DNA from: DASXUG01 sp964620425
GTDB taxonomy: Bacteria; Pseudomonadota; Gammaproteobacteria; Burkholderiales; Methylophilaceae
Direction: 5' to 3'
Length of the DNA: 64,000 bases
Assembly: GCA_964620425.1 (NCBI GenBank)
Contig: CAZUGV010000006.1
Location: 1 to 64,000 of the forward strand
Part shown: positions 18,455-27,275 of the stretch, in pieces
Numbering within the stretch: position 1 is the stretch's first letter
How the letters are laid out: the number at the start of each line of letters is the position of its first letter
Translations under genes and position numbers: made by a program
Notes under the pieces: model-generated
Databases searched by the model: none
What the model saw: only the letters and a program-made list of their open reading frames with translations
Told to the model about the DNA's origin: nothing

Positions 18455-19632
18455 TGCGTTGGTTATTTTCAACACTGTTGGTTTTGGCGCTTGCTATTGG
18501 CGTGTCGCTACTTGCAAGTTATAACCAAGGCTACGTGCTGATAGTGCGACCACCATATCGTATCAATATTTCATTCAACTTATTGCTGGTATTGATTGCA
18601 CTGAGCTTTGTGAGCTTGCATATTATTTTGCGCTTAATGCAATATATTCGGCGCATCCCTGCTAGCGTGCGTGCATACAAAGAGCAGCAATATATTAAAT
18701 CAAGTTATGCGTCATTGGTTGAGGCGCTAACAGCGCTTGCAGAAGGTCGGTATCAATCGGCTGAACAAACAGCATCCAAACATTTGAATCAAATAAAAGA
18801 CTCCCCTTTAAATGCCTTAATTGCTGCGCGCGCTTCTCATAAGTTAAAACGAAAAAATCAGCGTGATTATTATTTTGCAGAAGCCGAGCGGATTGCGCCC
18901 AATGCAATGCTTGCTTGCCTACTTGCTCAAGCGGAGGCCGAGTTAGATGATCGGCAATTTAGCAAAGTGCTTGCAATAGCGCAAAAAATTGACAAGGTTC
19001 ACCCACAACATCCTCCAGCTTTAAAGTTAGCACTTAAAGCACAAATTAGGCTTAACCAATGGGAGCAAGTGCTTACAACGGTTGGGTATCTTGAAAAAAA
19101 TAACGAAATTGAATCCTGGTATGCGCGAGAGGTTCGACAAAGTGCGCATAGTGCAAGTATGCAACGCTATGCTAATGATTTATCCAGCCTAACAAATTAT
19201 TGGAAAAAACTCTCTGCTGAAGACCGCATGAATCCAGCCATTTGTGAAGTAGCAGCAAGCGCTTTCATTAGTGCGGGTGGAGGCGATCAAGCCGCTGAAA
19301 TTATTGGTATGGCCTTAACCAAAAAATGGGATAACCGACTTTCAGGTTTGTTTGGTGACTGCATAACAACTAATCCACAAAAACAAATTCAACAAGCTGA
19401 GTTTTGGCTGATCACCCATGAAAATGATGCCAATCTTTTGCGTTCGCTTGGCGATATGTGCTTGCGACAAGGCTTGTGGGGTAAAGCTCAAAGCTATTTG
19501 GAAGCGAGTATTAGTGTAGAGCCGAGTGCTTTAGCCCACGCTACGCTTGCTATGCTTTTTGAGAAACTTGAAAACAATGAGCTGGCTCAGCAACACTATA
19601 AACTTTGCACGCAATTAGTCGTGCAAAGTTAA
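18454..19632 (+). CDS. hemY: HemY-type TPR membrane protein
   Basis: A 392-aa inner-membrane protein with two N-terminal helices (about residues 4-22 and 41-62) and TPR-like helical repeats after that. It is the proteobacterial HemY always linked to hemCDX, not the unrelated protoporphyrinogen oxidase of Gram-positives. Its role in heme synthesis is unclear, perhaps assembly. Its ATG overlaps the hemX stop. A perfect hairpin spans its last codons. Confidence 0.87.
   Translation: MRWLFSTLLVLALAIGVSLLASYNQGYVLIVRPPYRINISFNLLLVLIALSFVSLHIILRLMQYIRRIPASVRAYKEQQYIKSSYASLVEALTALAEGRYQSAEQTASKHLNQIKDSPLNALIAARASHKLKRKNQRDYYFAEAERIAPNAMLACLLAQAEAELDDRQFSKVLAIAQKIDKVHPQHPPALKLALKAQIRLNQWEQVLTTVGYLEKNNEIESWYAREVRQSAHSASMQRYANDLSSLTNYWKKLSAEDRMNPAICEVAASAFISAGGGDQAAEIIGMALTKKWDNRLSGLFGDCITTNPQKQIQQAEFWLITHENDANLLRSLGDMCLRQGLWGKAQSYLEASISVEPSALAHATLAMLFEKLENNELAQQHYKLCTQLVVQS
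19601..19630 (+). repeat. Perfect 10-bp inverted repeat across the hemY 3' end
   Basis: AACTTTGCAC (19601-19610) and GTGCAAAGTT (19621-19630) are exact reverse complements separated by 10 nt. The stem runs up to the hemY stop codon, between the convergent hemY and the reductase gene. No T-run follows on either strand, so it is a mRNA-end structure or a weak terminator at best. Confidence 0.5.
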
Positions 19633-19662
19633 CGCGACTAAGCTCGCACTTCAGCCAATACT

Positions 19663-20673
19663 TCAAGTGGAAAATGAGAATGCATCTGCAAAAAACTCGT
19701 CTGCTGGCAGTCCTTTAGCTTGAAAAGTTTCACTGGCAATGTCTATCATCGGCGGAGCGCCACAGCAATAGGCTTGATAAGCGCTTAAATCGGCAAAATC
19801 ATCCAATACCGCTTGGTGTACTAGGCCTGTTCGGCCAGTCCAAGCATCTTCTTGCAAGGGCGAGGAAAGTACAGGGATGTAGTGAAGCTTCGCAGATTGT
19901 TTTGCCCAATTTTCTGGCAAAGCTGGCATGTACAAGTCTTTTAAGGTTCTCGCCCCCCAATATAGATGAATTTCGCGCTGATTGCCGATATGCAACATGT
20001 GTTCTACGATAGCTTTAATTGGCGCAAATCCCGTGCCGCCAGCAACTAGAATCAATGGTTTTTCACTGTCTTCACGCAAATAGAAGCTTCCAAAGGGTCC
20101 TTCAATTCGCATGATGGTTTTTTCTTTGAGATCATTAAATACGTAAGTGGTAAAAATGCCGTTGGGCACTAATCGCAAATGAAGTTGAATCAATGCATCA
20201 TCATGAGGCGCATTTGCGATTGAAAACGCTCTGCGCTTGCCGTCCTTCAAAATGAATTCGATGTATTGCCCTGCTAAATACTGTAATCGTTCATTGCTTG
20301 GCAATTTTAGTCCAAGCTCCATCACGTCATCTGCCAAGAGATTTAAGGTTTGCACTCGCACTGGCAGTATACGTGGTTTAACGCTGTTGCTAGCACTCAC
20401 TTCTCTGCACTCTATGACCAAGTCTGATAAAGGTTTTGCACAGCAAAATAATGCGGAACCTGATGCAGCCTCCGATTCACTAAGCGCCGATGCTTGATGA
20501 TGGGTGTGCTCAATTTGACCTTGCAACACTTTACCTTTACATGCACCACAGGCCCCGTTTCTACAGCCATAAGGCAAGCCAACGCCTGCATTGATTGCAG
20601 CAGTTAAAACGGTATCTTCATTATTCGATTGAAATGTTTGCCCACTTGGCTGAACTGTTATTTGAAATTGCAT
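19663..20673 (-). CDS. 2Fe-2S ferredoxin/FAD/NAD(P)H reductase
   Basis: A 336-aa one-component flavin reductase. The N-terminal plant-type ferredoxin domain has PYGCRNGACGACKG and a fourth Cys in ALFCCAKP. The FAD-binding domain has RAFSIANAP, and the NAD(P) domain has LVAGGTGFAPIKA with YCCGAPPMI near the end. Such proteins are often labelled CDP-6-deoxy-glucoseen reductase, but the layout equally fits oxygenase reductases. No oxygenase gene lies next to it, so the partner is unknown. It is transcribed downstream of fxsA with a 19-bp gap. Confidence 0.85.
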   Translation of the reverse strand: MQFQITVQPSGQTFQSNNEDTVLTAAINAGVGLPYGCRNGACGACKGKVLQGQIEHTHHQASALSESEAASGSALFCCAKPLSDLVIECREVSASNSVKPRILPVRVQTLNLLADDVMELGLKLPSNERLQYLAGQYIEFILKDGKRRAFSIANAPHDDALIQLHLRLVPNGIFTTYVFNDLKEKTIMRIEGPFGSFYLREDSEKPLILVAGGTGFAPIKAIVEHMLHIGNQREIHLYWGARTLKDLYMPALPENWAKQSAKLHYIPVLSSPLQEDAWTGRTGLVHQAVLDDFADLSAYQAYCCGAPPMIDIASETFQAKGLPADEFFADAFSFST

Positions 20674-20692
20674 ATAGACCTAATTGTAAAAA

Positions 20693-21133
20693 TTAATCGT
20701 CTTCGCGACGAAACTCACCCTCAATGACATCATCATTTGCTGCTTTATTTGTGTGCTTGTGTTTTGTTGCATTTTTATCGCTGCTTGGATTGCGGTGCGG
20801 GGGGGGGGTAGCTGAACCTGCACTTGGGAGTAGTAGCAAAATGACAGCAATCACATCAGTTATGATGCCGGGGATAATTAATAGCACACCTGCTACCATG
20901 TTTTTTGCCGTACCAAATAATGCCCCGCCAACACTAGTACCTTGTGTTAAATTATGCATCATTCGCCCTGCAAACAGCAACTTTTCGTCCTGAATTAAGC
21001 GCCAGCCGAGCATTGCCATAACCACGATGTAAAACAGCACCCACCAACCATAGCGGCTAGCTAGTTCAATCAGCCCCCATATTTCCAATATTGGAAATAA
21101 CAACAATAGCAACCCAATTAGCGGGAAACGCAT
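20693..21133 (-). CDS. fxsA: FxsA family membrane protein
   Basis: A 146-aa inner-membrane protein. Hydrophobic segments lie at about residues 4-22, 29-46 and 80-102. The FxsA core includes PILEIWGLIELASRYGWW and MVAGVLLIIPGIITDV. E. coli FxsA affects phage F exclusion; the cellular role is unknown. The hydrophilic tail begins with a Pro run encoded by ten C residues and is rich in Lys, His and Asn. The tract makes the tail prone to frameshift. Confidence 0.88.
   Translation of the reverse strand: MRFPLIGLLLLLFPILEIWGLIELASRYGWWVLFYIVVMAMLGWRLIQDEKLLFAGRMMHNLTQGTSVGGALFGTAKNMVAGVLLIIPGIITDVIAVILLLLPSAGSATPPPHRNPSSDKNATKHKHTNKAANDDVIEGEFRREDD
20799..20808 (+). repeat. Ten-base G homopolymer inside fxsA
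   Basis: Ten consecutive G on the plus strand read as Pro codons at about residues 109-111 of FxsA. Tracts of this length mutate by slippage in many bacteria. A change would alter only the cytoplasmic-type tail and leave the membrane core intact. Confidence 0.9.
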
Positions 21134-21458
21134 TAAAATAACCTTCTAACGATTAAAATCCTATAAACACTTAATGTAGCCTTTACCATTATTTTCAAGT
21201 AGCAATAAAGGGAATTTATATGCCTACAAGTGTTTATATCCATATGCTTTAGACTAAAATTGCAGTCATAATAGCGCAACTCAATAAGAGTTTATATATG
21301 CATCAAGATGAGTAGATAGCAAATTTATATAATTTTTCGCTTTCGAACTTTAAGAGATGCGTTATGTCTCCACTAAAACAAACTACACAATAGCCAAACA
21401 ACGATCACTCTTTAGCCAATATTTCATAAACACTTAAAAGTAAGAATGGGGTTGACCA
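21134..21458. other. Intergenic region between divergent fxsA and dsbD
   Basis: 325 bp, AT-rich. The sequence ataaacacttaa occurs near both ends (about 21162 and 21426) and its partial complement gtgtttat is at about 21230. Only very short open frames (about 10 codons) are present. Promoters for both flanking genes must lie here, but none matches well enough to call. Confidence 0.6.
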
Positions 21459-23375
21459 TTGAAATCCGTGAATAATTTTTTATTTTGTCTGTTGATGTTT
21501 TCGGTGCTTGACACGCCAACGCATGCCCTAGAAAACACAGATGCCAAACCACATACTGGATTGGCAGCATTTATTGATAAATTTGAAACTAAAAATCAGA
21601 ATGATGCAGGTATTTTGCAACCTGACCAAGCATTCAAGATGTCAGTAGGTGGTGTTGAAAATAATCAGATTATTGCAACTTTTGAAGTTGCGCCTGGACA
21701 TTACCTGTATCGCGATCGCATTAAGTTTTCAGTAGAGGGCTTGGCTGATGGCGTTCAGGCAGTAGAGTTGCCAGCGGGAGAGGTTAAAAAAGACCCAAAT
21801 TTTGGTGAAACAGCAGTCTATCATCAAAGTTTTTCAGCAAAAATATTGCTTGCTCCCAAGGCATCAGCCTCAGCAAGTAAAGTGAAATTACTTGCTTCTT
21901 ATCAGGGGTGTAGTGAAAAAGGCTTGTGTTATGCACCAATTCATAAAAGCTTTGATGTTGAAGTGTCTACACTATCATCAACAGCTAGCAATGGCAGTGC
22001 CAGTGCCTATAGTGTATCAACTTTTACAAGTTCGAACGCTGAAGATCAAGCCACTACTTTATTGAAAAATGGTCAGTTATGGCTGATTGCCGCAGGTTTC
22101 TTTGGTTTTGGCTTATTGCTTGCGTTGACCCCTTGCGTATTGCCGATGATTCCCATTCTTTCAGGGATTATCGTGGGGGACAAAAAAAACCATCATCACG
22201 CAACAAGTCGCTTGCATAGCTTTTATTTGTCTCTTGCTTACACGCTTGGCATGGCGTTGACTTATACCGTTGCAGGCGTTGCAGCGGGGCTTTCAGGTCA
22301 ACTTTTAAGTAGTGCGCTTCAAAACCCTGTGAGTTTGAGTATCACTGCTGCTATTTTTGTGATGCTTTCTCTATCTATGTTTGGATTTTACGAGTTACGG
22401 TTGCCAAGTAGAATAGAAAACAAAATGGTCAACGCCAGCAATCGACTTAAAGGTGGTCAATTTATTGGCGTATTTTTGATGGGAGCGTTATCCGCATTGA
22501 TCGTCAGCCCATGTGTGGCTGCACCACTTGCTGGTGCGCTTATCTATATCAGCCAAACGCATGATGTGTTGCTTGGCGGCTTGGCTTTATTTTCTTTATC
22601 TATGGGTATGGGCGTGCCCTTGCTACTCATTGGCGCTTCAGCAGGTCATATCTTACCCAAGGCTGGGCATTGGATGACTGCGGTACGCAATTTATTCGGC
22701 ATTATCATGCTCGCAGTCGCGCTTTATATTGTTTCGCCCGTCATACCAACCCAGTTGCAACTCATACTTTGGGCAGCACTGTTTATTATTCCAGCTGTGT
22801 ATTTACATGCATTAGATTCTTTACCCAACCCAATTGACCCTTGGGCAAATTTTTGGAAAGGCATAGGCATTATCATGTTATTGTTGGGCATCACACTATT
22901 TGTGGGTGCGGTCAGTGGCGCAAAATCGCCACTACACCCATTGGCGGGGCTGCAACTCAACTCAACATCCAACCTTGATAAACTTCAGTTTAAACACGTT
23001 AAATCGGTTGCGGAATTGGACAGCGCTATAGAGGCGGCAACAGGTAAATTGGTCATGCTCGACTTTTATGCTGATTGGTGTACAGCCTGCCACGAGATGG
23101 AACGCGATACCTTCTCTGACAAACGCCTGCAGCAAGCACTTAAAAGTGCTGTGCTGTTGCAAGCCGATGTCACAGGCAACACAGATGAAGATGTTGCACT
23201 ATTAAATCGATTTAAGCTGTTTGGCCCACCTGCTATTATATTTTTTAACGGTGCTGGTCAAGAAATCCCAGCAACTAAGGTGGTGGGTTATCAAGATGCT
23301 ACAACTTTTATCGCCACCGTTAAGCGTGTAAATGAAATCAAGGATAATACATGCAATCCATTAGTCGCCTGTTAA
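21459..23375 (+). CDS. dsbD: Thiol:disulfide interchange protein DsbD
   Basis: Moves electrons from cytoplasmic thioredoxin across the membrane to periplasmic thiol proteins. The 638-aa protein has a signal peptide ending near THALEN, an N-terminal periplasmic domain with Cys pair in SYQGCSEKGLCYAP, an eight-helix core (about residues 205-490) with LTPCVLPMIP and VSPCVAAPLAG, and a C-terminal thioredoxin domain with DWCTACHEM (about 542). The start is TTG at 21459, with GGGGT 8 nt upstream. ATG 21446 is in another frame. The tlpA-like gene overlaps its end by 25 bp, suggesting that the thioredoxin is a DsbD client. Confidence 0.95.
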   Translation: MKSVNNFLFCLLMFSVLDTPTHALENTDAKPHTGLAAFIDKFETKNQNDAGILQPDQAFKMSVGGVENNQIIATFEVAPGHYLYRDRIKFSVEGLADGVQAVELPAGEVKKDPNFGETAVYHQSFSAKILLAPKASASASKVKLLASYQGCSEKGLCYAPIHKSFDVEVSTLSSTASNGSASAYSVSTFTSSNAEDQATTLLKNGQLWLIAAGFFGFGLLLALTPCVLPMIPILSGIIVGDKKNHHHATSRLHSFYLSLAYTLGMALTYTVAGVAAGLSGQLLSSALQNPVSLSITAAIFVMLSLSMFGFYELRLPSRIENKMVNASNRLKGGQFIGVFLMGALSALIVSPCVAAPLAGALIYISQTHDVLLGGLALFSLSMGMGVPLLLIGASAGHILPKAGHWMTAVRNLFGIIMLAVALYIVSPVIPTQLQLILWAALFIIPAVYLHALDSLPNPIDPWANFWKGIGIIMLLLGITLFVGAVSGAKSPLHPLAGLQLNSTSNLDKLQFKHVKSVAELDSAIEAATGKLVMLDFYADWCTACHEMERDTFSDKRLQQALKSAVLLQADVTGNTDEDVALLNRFKLFGPPAIIFFNGAGQEIPATKVVGYQDATTFIATVKRVNEIKDNTCNPLVAC

Positions 23376-23893
23376 TTACAATTATCTTGGTGGTTGCAAG
23401 TGGCTTTATTGCTTACAAGGCAATCAATATATCCCCTAGCGATGAGCAGGAAAAACCGCCGAAGCTAAGCTCCTCAGCCTTATTCTCTGCTAGCTACCCA
23501 GATGTATTGGGGCATGCACAATCACTAAATCAATGGAAGGGTAAAATTTTACTCGTTAATTTTTGGGCGACATGGTGCCCGCCGTGCATTGAGGAAATGC
23601 CTGAGCTATCAAAGATTCAAGAAAAGTTCAGAGATCGGGGTGTGATCGTGTTGGGAATTTCTACAGATGACTTACAAAAAACCAAGATTTTTACAGATGG
23701 GCTGCCCGTCAGTTATCCCATATTGGTGGGAGATATGAGCGCGATGGATTTAAGTCAATTATTGGGTAATAATCGCGGCATATTGCCCTACAGCGTGCTA
23801 ATCGACCAAAATGGGAATGTCTTGAAAACTCTACAAGGCCGCATAAATCCAGAGGCTGTTGAACAATTAATTGAAGCAAATGCAAATCCATAA
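23351..23893 (+). CDS. TlpA/ResA-type membrane-anchored thioredoxin
   Basis: A 180-aa periplasmic thioredoxin-like protein. It has an N-terminal signal anchor (about residues 6-25), FWATWCPPCIEEMPELSKI with the CPPC active site at about residue 75, and LPYSVLIDQNG containing the cis-Pro. It overlaps dsbD by 25 bp, so it is likely reduced by DsbD. Cytochrome c maturation or disulfide reduction are possible roles; no cytochrome genes are nearby. Confidence 0.9.
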   Translation: MQSISRLLITIILVVASGFIAYKAINISPSDEQEKPPKLSSSALFSASYPDVLGHAQSLNQWKGKILLVNFWATWCPPCIEEMPELSKIQEKFRDRGVIVLGISTDDLQKTKIFTDGLPVSYPILVGDMSAMDLSQLLGNNRGILPYSVLIDQNGNVLKTLQGRINPEAVEQLIEANANP

Positions 23894-24024
23894 AGACTCT
23901 AATTTAACTCCAATCTAAAATTACTAATTTCGGTAAACATCATCAATTCTATAGACAACTACCCCCTATTTGCGGCAAACTTGCGGCTACACAAATTAAT
24001 TGAATCTTAATAAATTCACGATTG

Positions 24025-24489
24025 ATGTCCGATATTCTTTTAAAATCAGTTCTAGTTATTCATGGGCCTAATCTAAATTTACTGGGTATGCGTGAGCCTG
24101 CGCACTATGGTAGCAATAGCTTGGCAGATATTAACAGCCAACTTGCAGAACAAGCAAAACAGTCTGGCATTCAACTAGAGACATTTCAAAGCAACTCGGA
24201 AAGTGAGCTCATTGAAAAAATTCACACATTGGCGGAGCAAAAAACAGATTACCTAATTATCAATCCCGCGGCTTTTACACATACGTCAGTTGCGCTGCGA
24301 GATGCAATCTCAGCGGTTAAGTTGCCATTTGTTGAGGTACATTTGTCGAATGTGTATGCGCGAGAAGCGTTTAGGCATCACTCATATTTTTCAGATATCG
24401 CCGTGGGTGTGATTAGCGGCTTGGGCGCGCAAGGTTATTTCTTAGCATTACAATTCGCAATCAGTCAATTAAATCAAGTAGCACAATAA
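24025..24489 (+). CDS. aroQ: Type II 3-dehydroquinate dehydratase
   Basis: Converts 3-dehydroquinate to 3-dehydroshikimate in the shikimate pathway. The 154-aa type II enzyme has VIHGPNLNLLGMREPAHYG with the flexible-loop Arg and the Tyr, NPAAFTHTSVALRDA, and VEVHLSNVYAREAFRHHS with the catalytic His region. ATG 24025 is used; a TTG directly before it is less likely. It lies just upstream of accBC, a common proteobacterial order. Confidence 0.95.
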   Translation: MSDILLKSVLVIHGPNLNLLGMREPAHYGSNSLADINSQLAEQAKQSGIQLETFQSNSESELIEKIHTLAEQKTDYLIINPAAFTHTSVALRDAISAVKLPFVEVHLSNVYAREAFRHHSYFSDIAVGVISGLGAQGYFLALQFAISQLNQVAQ

Positions 24490-24550
24490 ACACTGGTATT
24501 GCATTATCTAAACACGCGATTCAACGCGATTTGCTTCAAGAGGGGTACAT

Positions 24551-25009
24551 ATGGATTTACGTAAACTTAAAAAATTAATCGACTTAGTCGAAGAATCTGG
24601 CATTTCAGAACTTGAATTAACAGAAGGTGAAGAAAAGGTTCGTATTAGTCGCAACCTTTCTCAAGCACAAGTTGCCATGCAATATGCAGCGCAACCCTAC
24701 ATGCATGCGATGCCTGCTCAAGCTGCACCTGCGGCAAGTGTTGTAGCAGAGGCAGCTGCCCCAGCAGCTATTGAAGGTCATGTGGTGAAATCACCTATGG
24801 TGGGTACGTTCTATCGTTCACCTTCGCCTGAGGCAAAATCTTTTGTAGAGGTTGGTAGCAGTGTTTCCAGTGGTGATACGCTCTGTATTATTGAAGCGAT
24901 GAAGCTATTAAATGAAATTGAATCTGATCATACCGGTGTCATTAAAGCCATCTTGGTTGAAAACGGTCAGCCTGTTGAATACGGCGAGCCCCTATTTATA
25001 ATCGGCTAA
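24551..25009 (+). CDS. accB: Biotin carboxyl carrier protein of acetyl-CoA carboxylase
   Basis: Carries biotin for the first step of fatty acid synthesis. This 152-aa protein has an N-terminal region (LRKLKKLIDLVEESGISELEL), a Pro/Ala linker (about residues 52-75) and a C-terminal biotinyl domain with EAMKLLNEI; the Lys is biotinylated. AGAGGGG precedes the ATG. accC follows after 9 bp. Confidence 0.97.
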   Translation: MDLRKLKKLIDLVEESGISELELTEGEEKVRISRNLSQAQVAMQYAAQPYMHAMPAQAAPAASVVAEAAAPAAIEGHVVKSPMVGTFYRSPSPEAKSFVEVGSSVSSGDTLCIIEAMKLLNEIESDHTGVIKAILVENGQPVEYGEPLFIIG

Positions 25010-25018
25010 GAGGTTGAT

Positions 25019-26368
25019 ATGTTTGAAAAGATTCTCATTGCCAATCGCGGCGAAATTGCACTACGCATACAACGTGCTTGTCGTGAACTTGGCATTAAAA
25101 CCGTAGCGGTATATTCAGAAGCGGATCGTGAAGCCAAATACGTCAAACTGGCCGATGAGTCTGTTTGTATTGGTCCAGCGGCTTCTGGTCAAAGTTACCT
25201 CAATATTCCCGCTGTGATCAGCGCGGCAGAAGTAACGGATGCGGAAGCTATTCACCCAGGCTATGGCTTTTTATCAGAAAATGCAGATTTTGCTGAGCGG
25301 GTTGAGCAAAGCGGCTTTGTTTTTATTGGCCCTCGTGCTGAAACGATTCGTTTGATGGGCGACAAAGTCAGCGCCAAAGACGCAATGAAAGCCGCTGGTG
25401 TTCCTTGTGTTCCTGGCTCTGATGGCGCATTACCAGATGACCCTGATGTCATCATGAAAATCGCTAAAGAAATTGGCTATCCCGTCATTATTAAAGCCGC
25501 AGGCGGTGGAGGCGGCCGAGGTATGCGCGTGGTGCATACTGAGGCGGCTTTGATCACTTCGGTCGAGATGACCAAAGCTGAAGCACAAGCTGCTTTTGGC
25601 AATCCCATGGTGTACATGGAGAAGTTCCTACAGCAGCCGCGTCATATTGAGATACAAGTGCTATCCGACCAACACGGTAATGCCGTGTATTTAGGTGATC
25701 GAGATTGCTCAATGCAACGACGCCATCAAAAAGTGTTAGAAGAAGCGCCAGCCCCTGGCATTAGTGCGAAGTTACGCGATAAAGTGGGCATGCGTTGCAC
25801 GGATGCTTGTCGCAGAATCAATTACCGTGGTGCTGGTACATTCGAGTTCTTGTACGAAAATGATGAATTTTACTTCATTGAAATGAACACACGCGTTCAG
25901 GTGGAGCATCCTGTCACTGAATTTATTACGGGTATCGATATTGTTCAACAGCAAATTTTAATCGCTGCAAATGAAAAACTACCTTTCAAACAAAAAGACA
26001 TTCAGTTCCGCGGACACGCGATTGAATGCCGTATTAATGCAGAAGATCCTTATAATTTTGTACCATCGCCAGGTCGCATCACCACATTCCATATGCCAGG
26101 TGGGCCTGGTGTACGCGTTGACACGCATGCCTATCAAGGTTATATGGTTCCGCCACACTACGATTCAATGATTGGCAAACTCATTACTTACGGGGATACC
26201 AGAGAGCAAGCGATTGCTCGTATGGATATTGCGCTATCTGAGATTGTGATTGAAGGTATTAAAACTAACGTTGCGCTGCATCGTGATTTAATGCACGATG
26301 CAGCCTTCCAGTTTGGTGAAACCAGTATTCATTATCTTGAACACAAGCTAGGCATTAACAGCAAATAA
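25019..26368 (+). CDS. accC: Biotin carboxylase of acetyl-CoA carboxylase
   Basis: ATP-dependent carboxylation of biotin on AccB. The 449-aa protein has MFEKILIANRGEIALRI at the N-terminus, the ATP-grasp glycine loop AAGGGGGRGMRVV, and the metal/bicarbonate segment FIEMNTRVQVEHPVTE. The length is standard. It forms an operon with accB, and prmA follows after 19 bp, as in many proteobacteria. Confidence 0.98.
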   Translation: MFEKILIANRGEIALRIQRACRELGIKTVAVYSEADREAKYVKLADESVCIGPAASGQSYLNIPAVISAAEVTDAEAIHPGYGFLSENADFAERVEQSGFVFIGPRAETIRLMGDKVSAKDAMKAAGVPCVPGSDGALPDDPDVIMKIAKEIGYPVIIKAAGGGGGRGMRVVHTEAALITSVEMTKAEAQAAFGNPMVYMEKFLQQPRHIEIQVLSDQHGNAVYLGDRDCSMQRRHQKVLEEAPAPGISAKLRDKVGMRCTDACRRINYRGAGTFEFLYENDEFYFIEMNTRVQVEHPVTEFITGIDIVQQQILIAANEKLPFKQKDIQFRGHAIECRINAEDPYNFVPSPGRITTFHMPGGPGVRVDTHAYQGYMVPPHYDSMIGKLITYGDTREQAIARMDIALSEIVIEGIKTNVALHRDLMHDAAFQFGETSIHYLEHKLGINSK

Positions 26369-26387
26369 TGCTGTTTCCTCAGTCAAT

Positions 26388-27275
26388 ATGAGTTGGATAT
26401 CAGTCAAAATTAACGCCAAAGACCACGATGGTGATTTAATTAGTGATACTTTGATGGATTTGGGTGCTCTTTCTGCCAGTATTGAGGACGCCAATGCAGA
26501 AACGCCTGACGAACAAGCCATTTTTGGTGAGCCAGGTGATCCGCCTCCTGGGGTTTGGAAAGATAATGTGGTGACGGCATTACTAGAGCAATCAACCGAT
26601 GTTGTAGAAGTTATGCAGTCACTATTCACACAACTCCAGCTTCCTGCGTTAGAGTACACTGTAGAGACTGTCGAAGAGCAGGACTGGGTTAGAATGACAC
26701 AGTCACAATTTGACCCTATTCGTATTCGCGATGATCTTTGGATTGTACCTTCATGGCATGCAGCACCTAACCCCAGCGCTTTAAATATTGTATTAGACCC
26801 TGGCTTAGCGTTTGGCACAGGCAGCCACCCAACGACACATTTATGCTTATCTTGGTTAAAAGATGTGGTTTCACATATGACCTCTGTACTGGATTATGGC
26901 TGTGGTTCAGGCATTTTAGCGATTGCAGCAAAAAAGTTGGGTGCAGGCAATGTTGTAGGTACAGATATAGATGAGCAAGCTATCATTTCTAGCGAGTTTA
27001 ATGCGGAACAAAATCAGGTTGACATCACATTTTATTTACCGAAAACGTTGCCTCATTTACAATCAGATATCGTCGTTGCCAATATATTATCCAGCGCACT
27101 AATAGTGTTAGCGCCAGCGCTAGCAGGCTACTGTAAAACCAATGGTAAGATAGCGCTTTCTGGTATCTTAAGAGAACAAGCTGAGATGGTTTCTGCTATT
27201 TACGCAGAATGGTTTCATATGGATCAGCCCACGTTTATGGAAAGTTGGACATTGCTTACAGGTACAAAAAAATGA
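26388..27275 (+). CDS. prmA: Ribosomal protein L11 methyltransferase
   Basis: SAM-dependent trimethylation of L11. The 295-aa protein has an N-terminal L11-binding region and a Rossmann domain with DPGLAFGTGSHPTTHLCL and LDYGCGSGILAIAAKKLGA (about residue 167), plus VVANILSSAL in place of the NPPY-like motif. It overlaps the next gene by 4 bp (ATGA). Confidence 0.95.
   Translation: MSWISVKINAKDHDGDLISDTLMDLGALSASIEDANAETPDEQAIFGEPGDPPPGVWKDNVVTALLEQSTDVVEVMQSLFTQLQLPALEYTVETVEEQDWVRMTQSQFDPIRIRDDLWIVPSWHAAPNPSALNIVLDPGLAFGTGSHPTTHLCLSWLKDVVSHMTSVLDYGCGSGILAIAAKKLGAGNVVGTDIDEQAIISSEFNAEQNQVDITFYLPKTLPHLQSDIVVANILSSALIVLAPALAGYCKTNGKIALSGILREQAEMVSAIYAEWFHMDQPTFMESWTLLTGTKK

Noticed and set aside
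18454..19632. HemY as protoporphyrinogen oxidase
   Set aside because: No FAD-binding motif; two membrane helices and TPR repeats fit the proteobacterial HemY instead.
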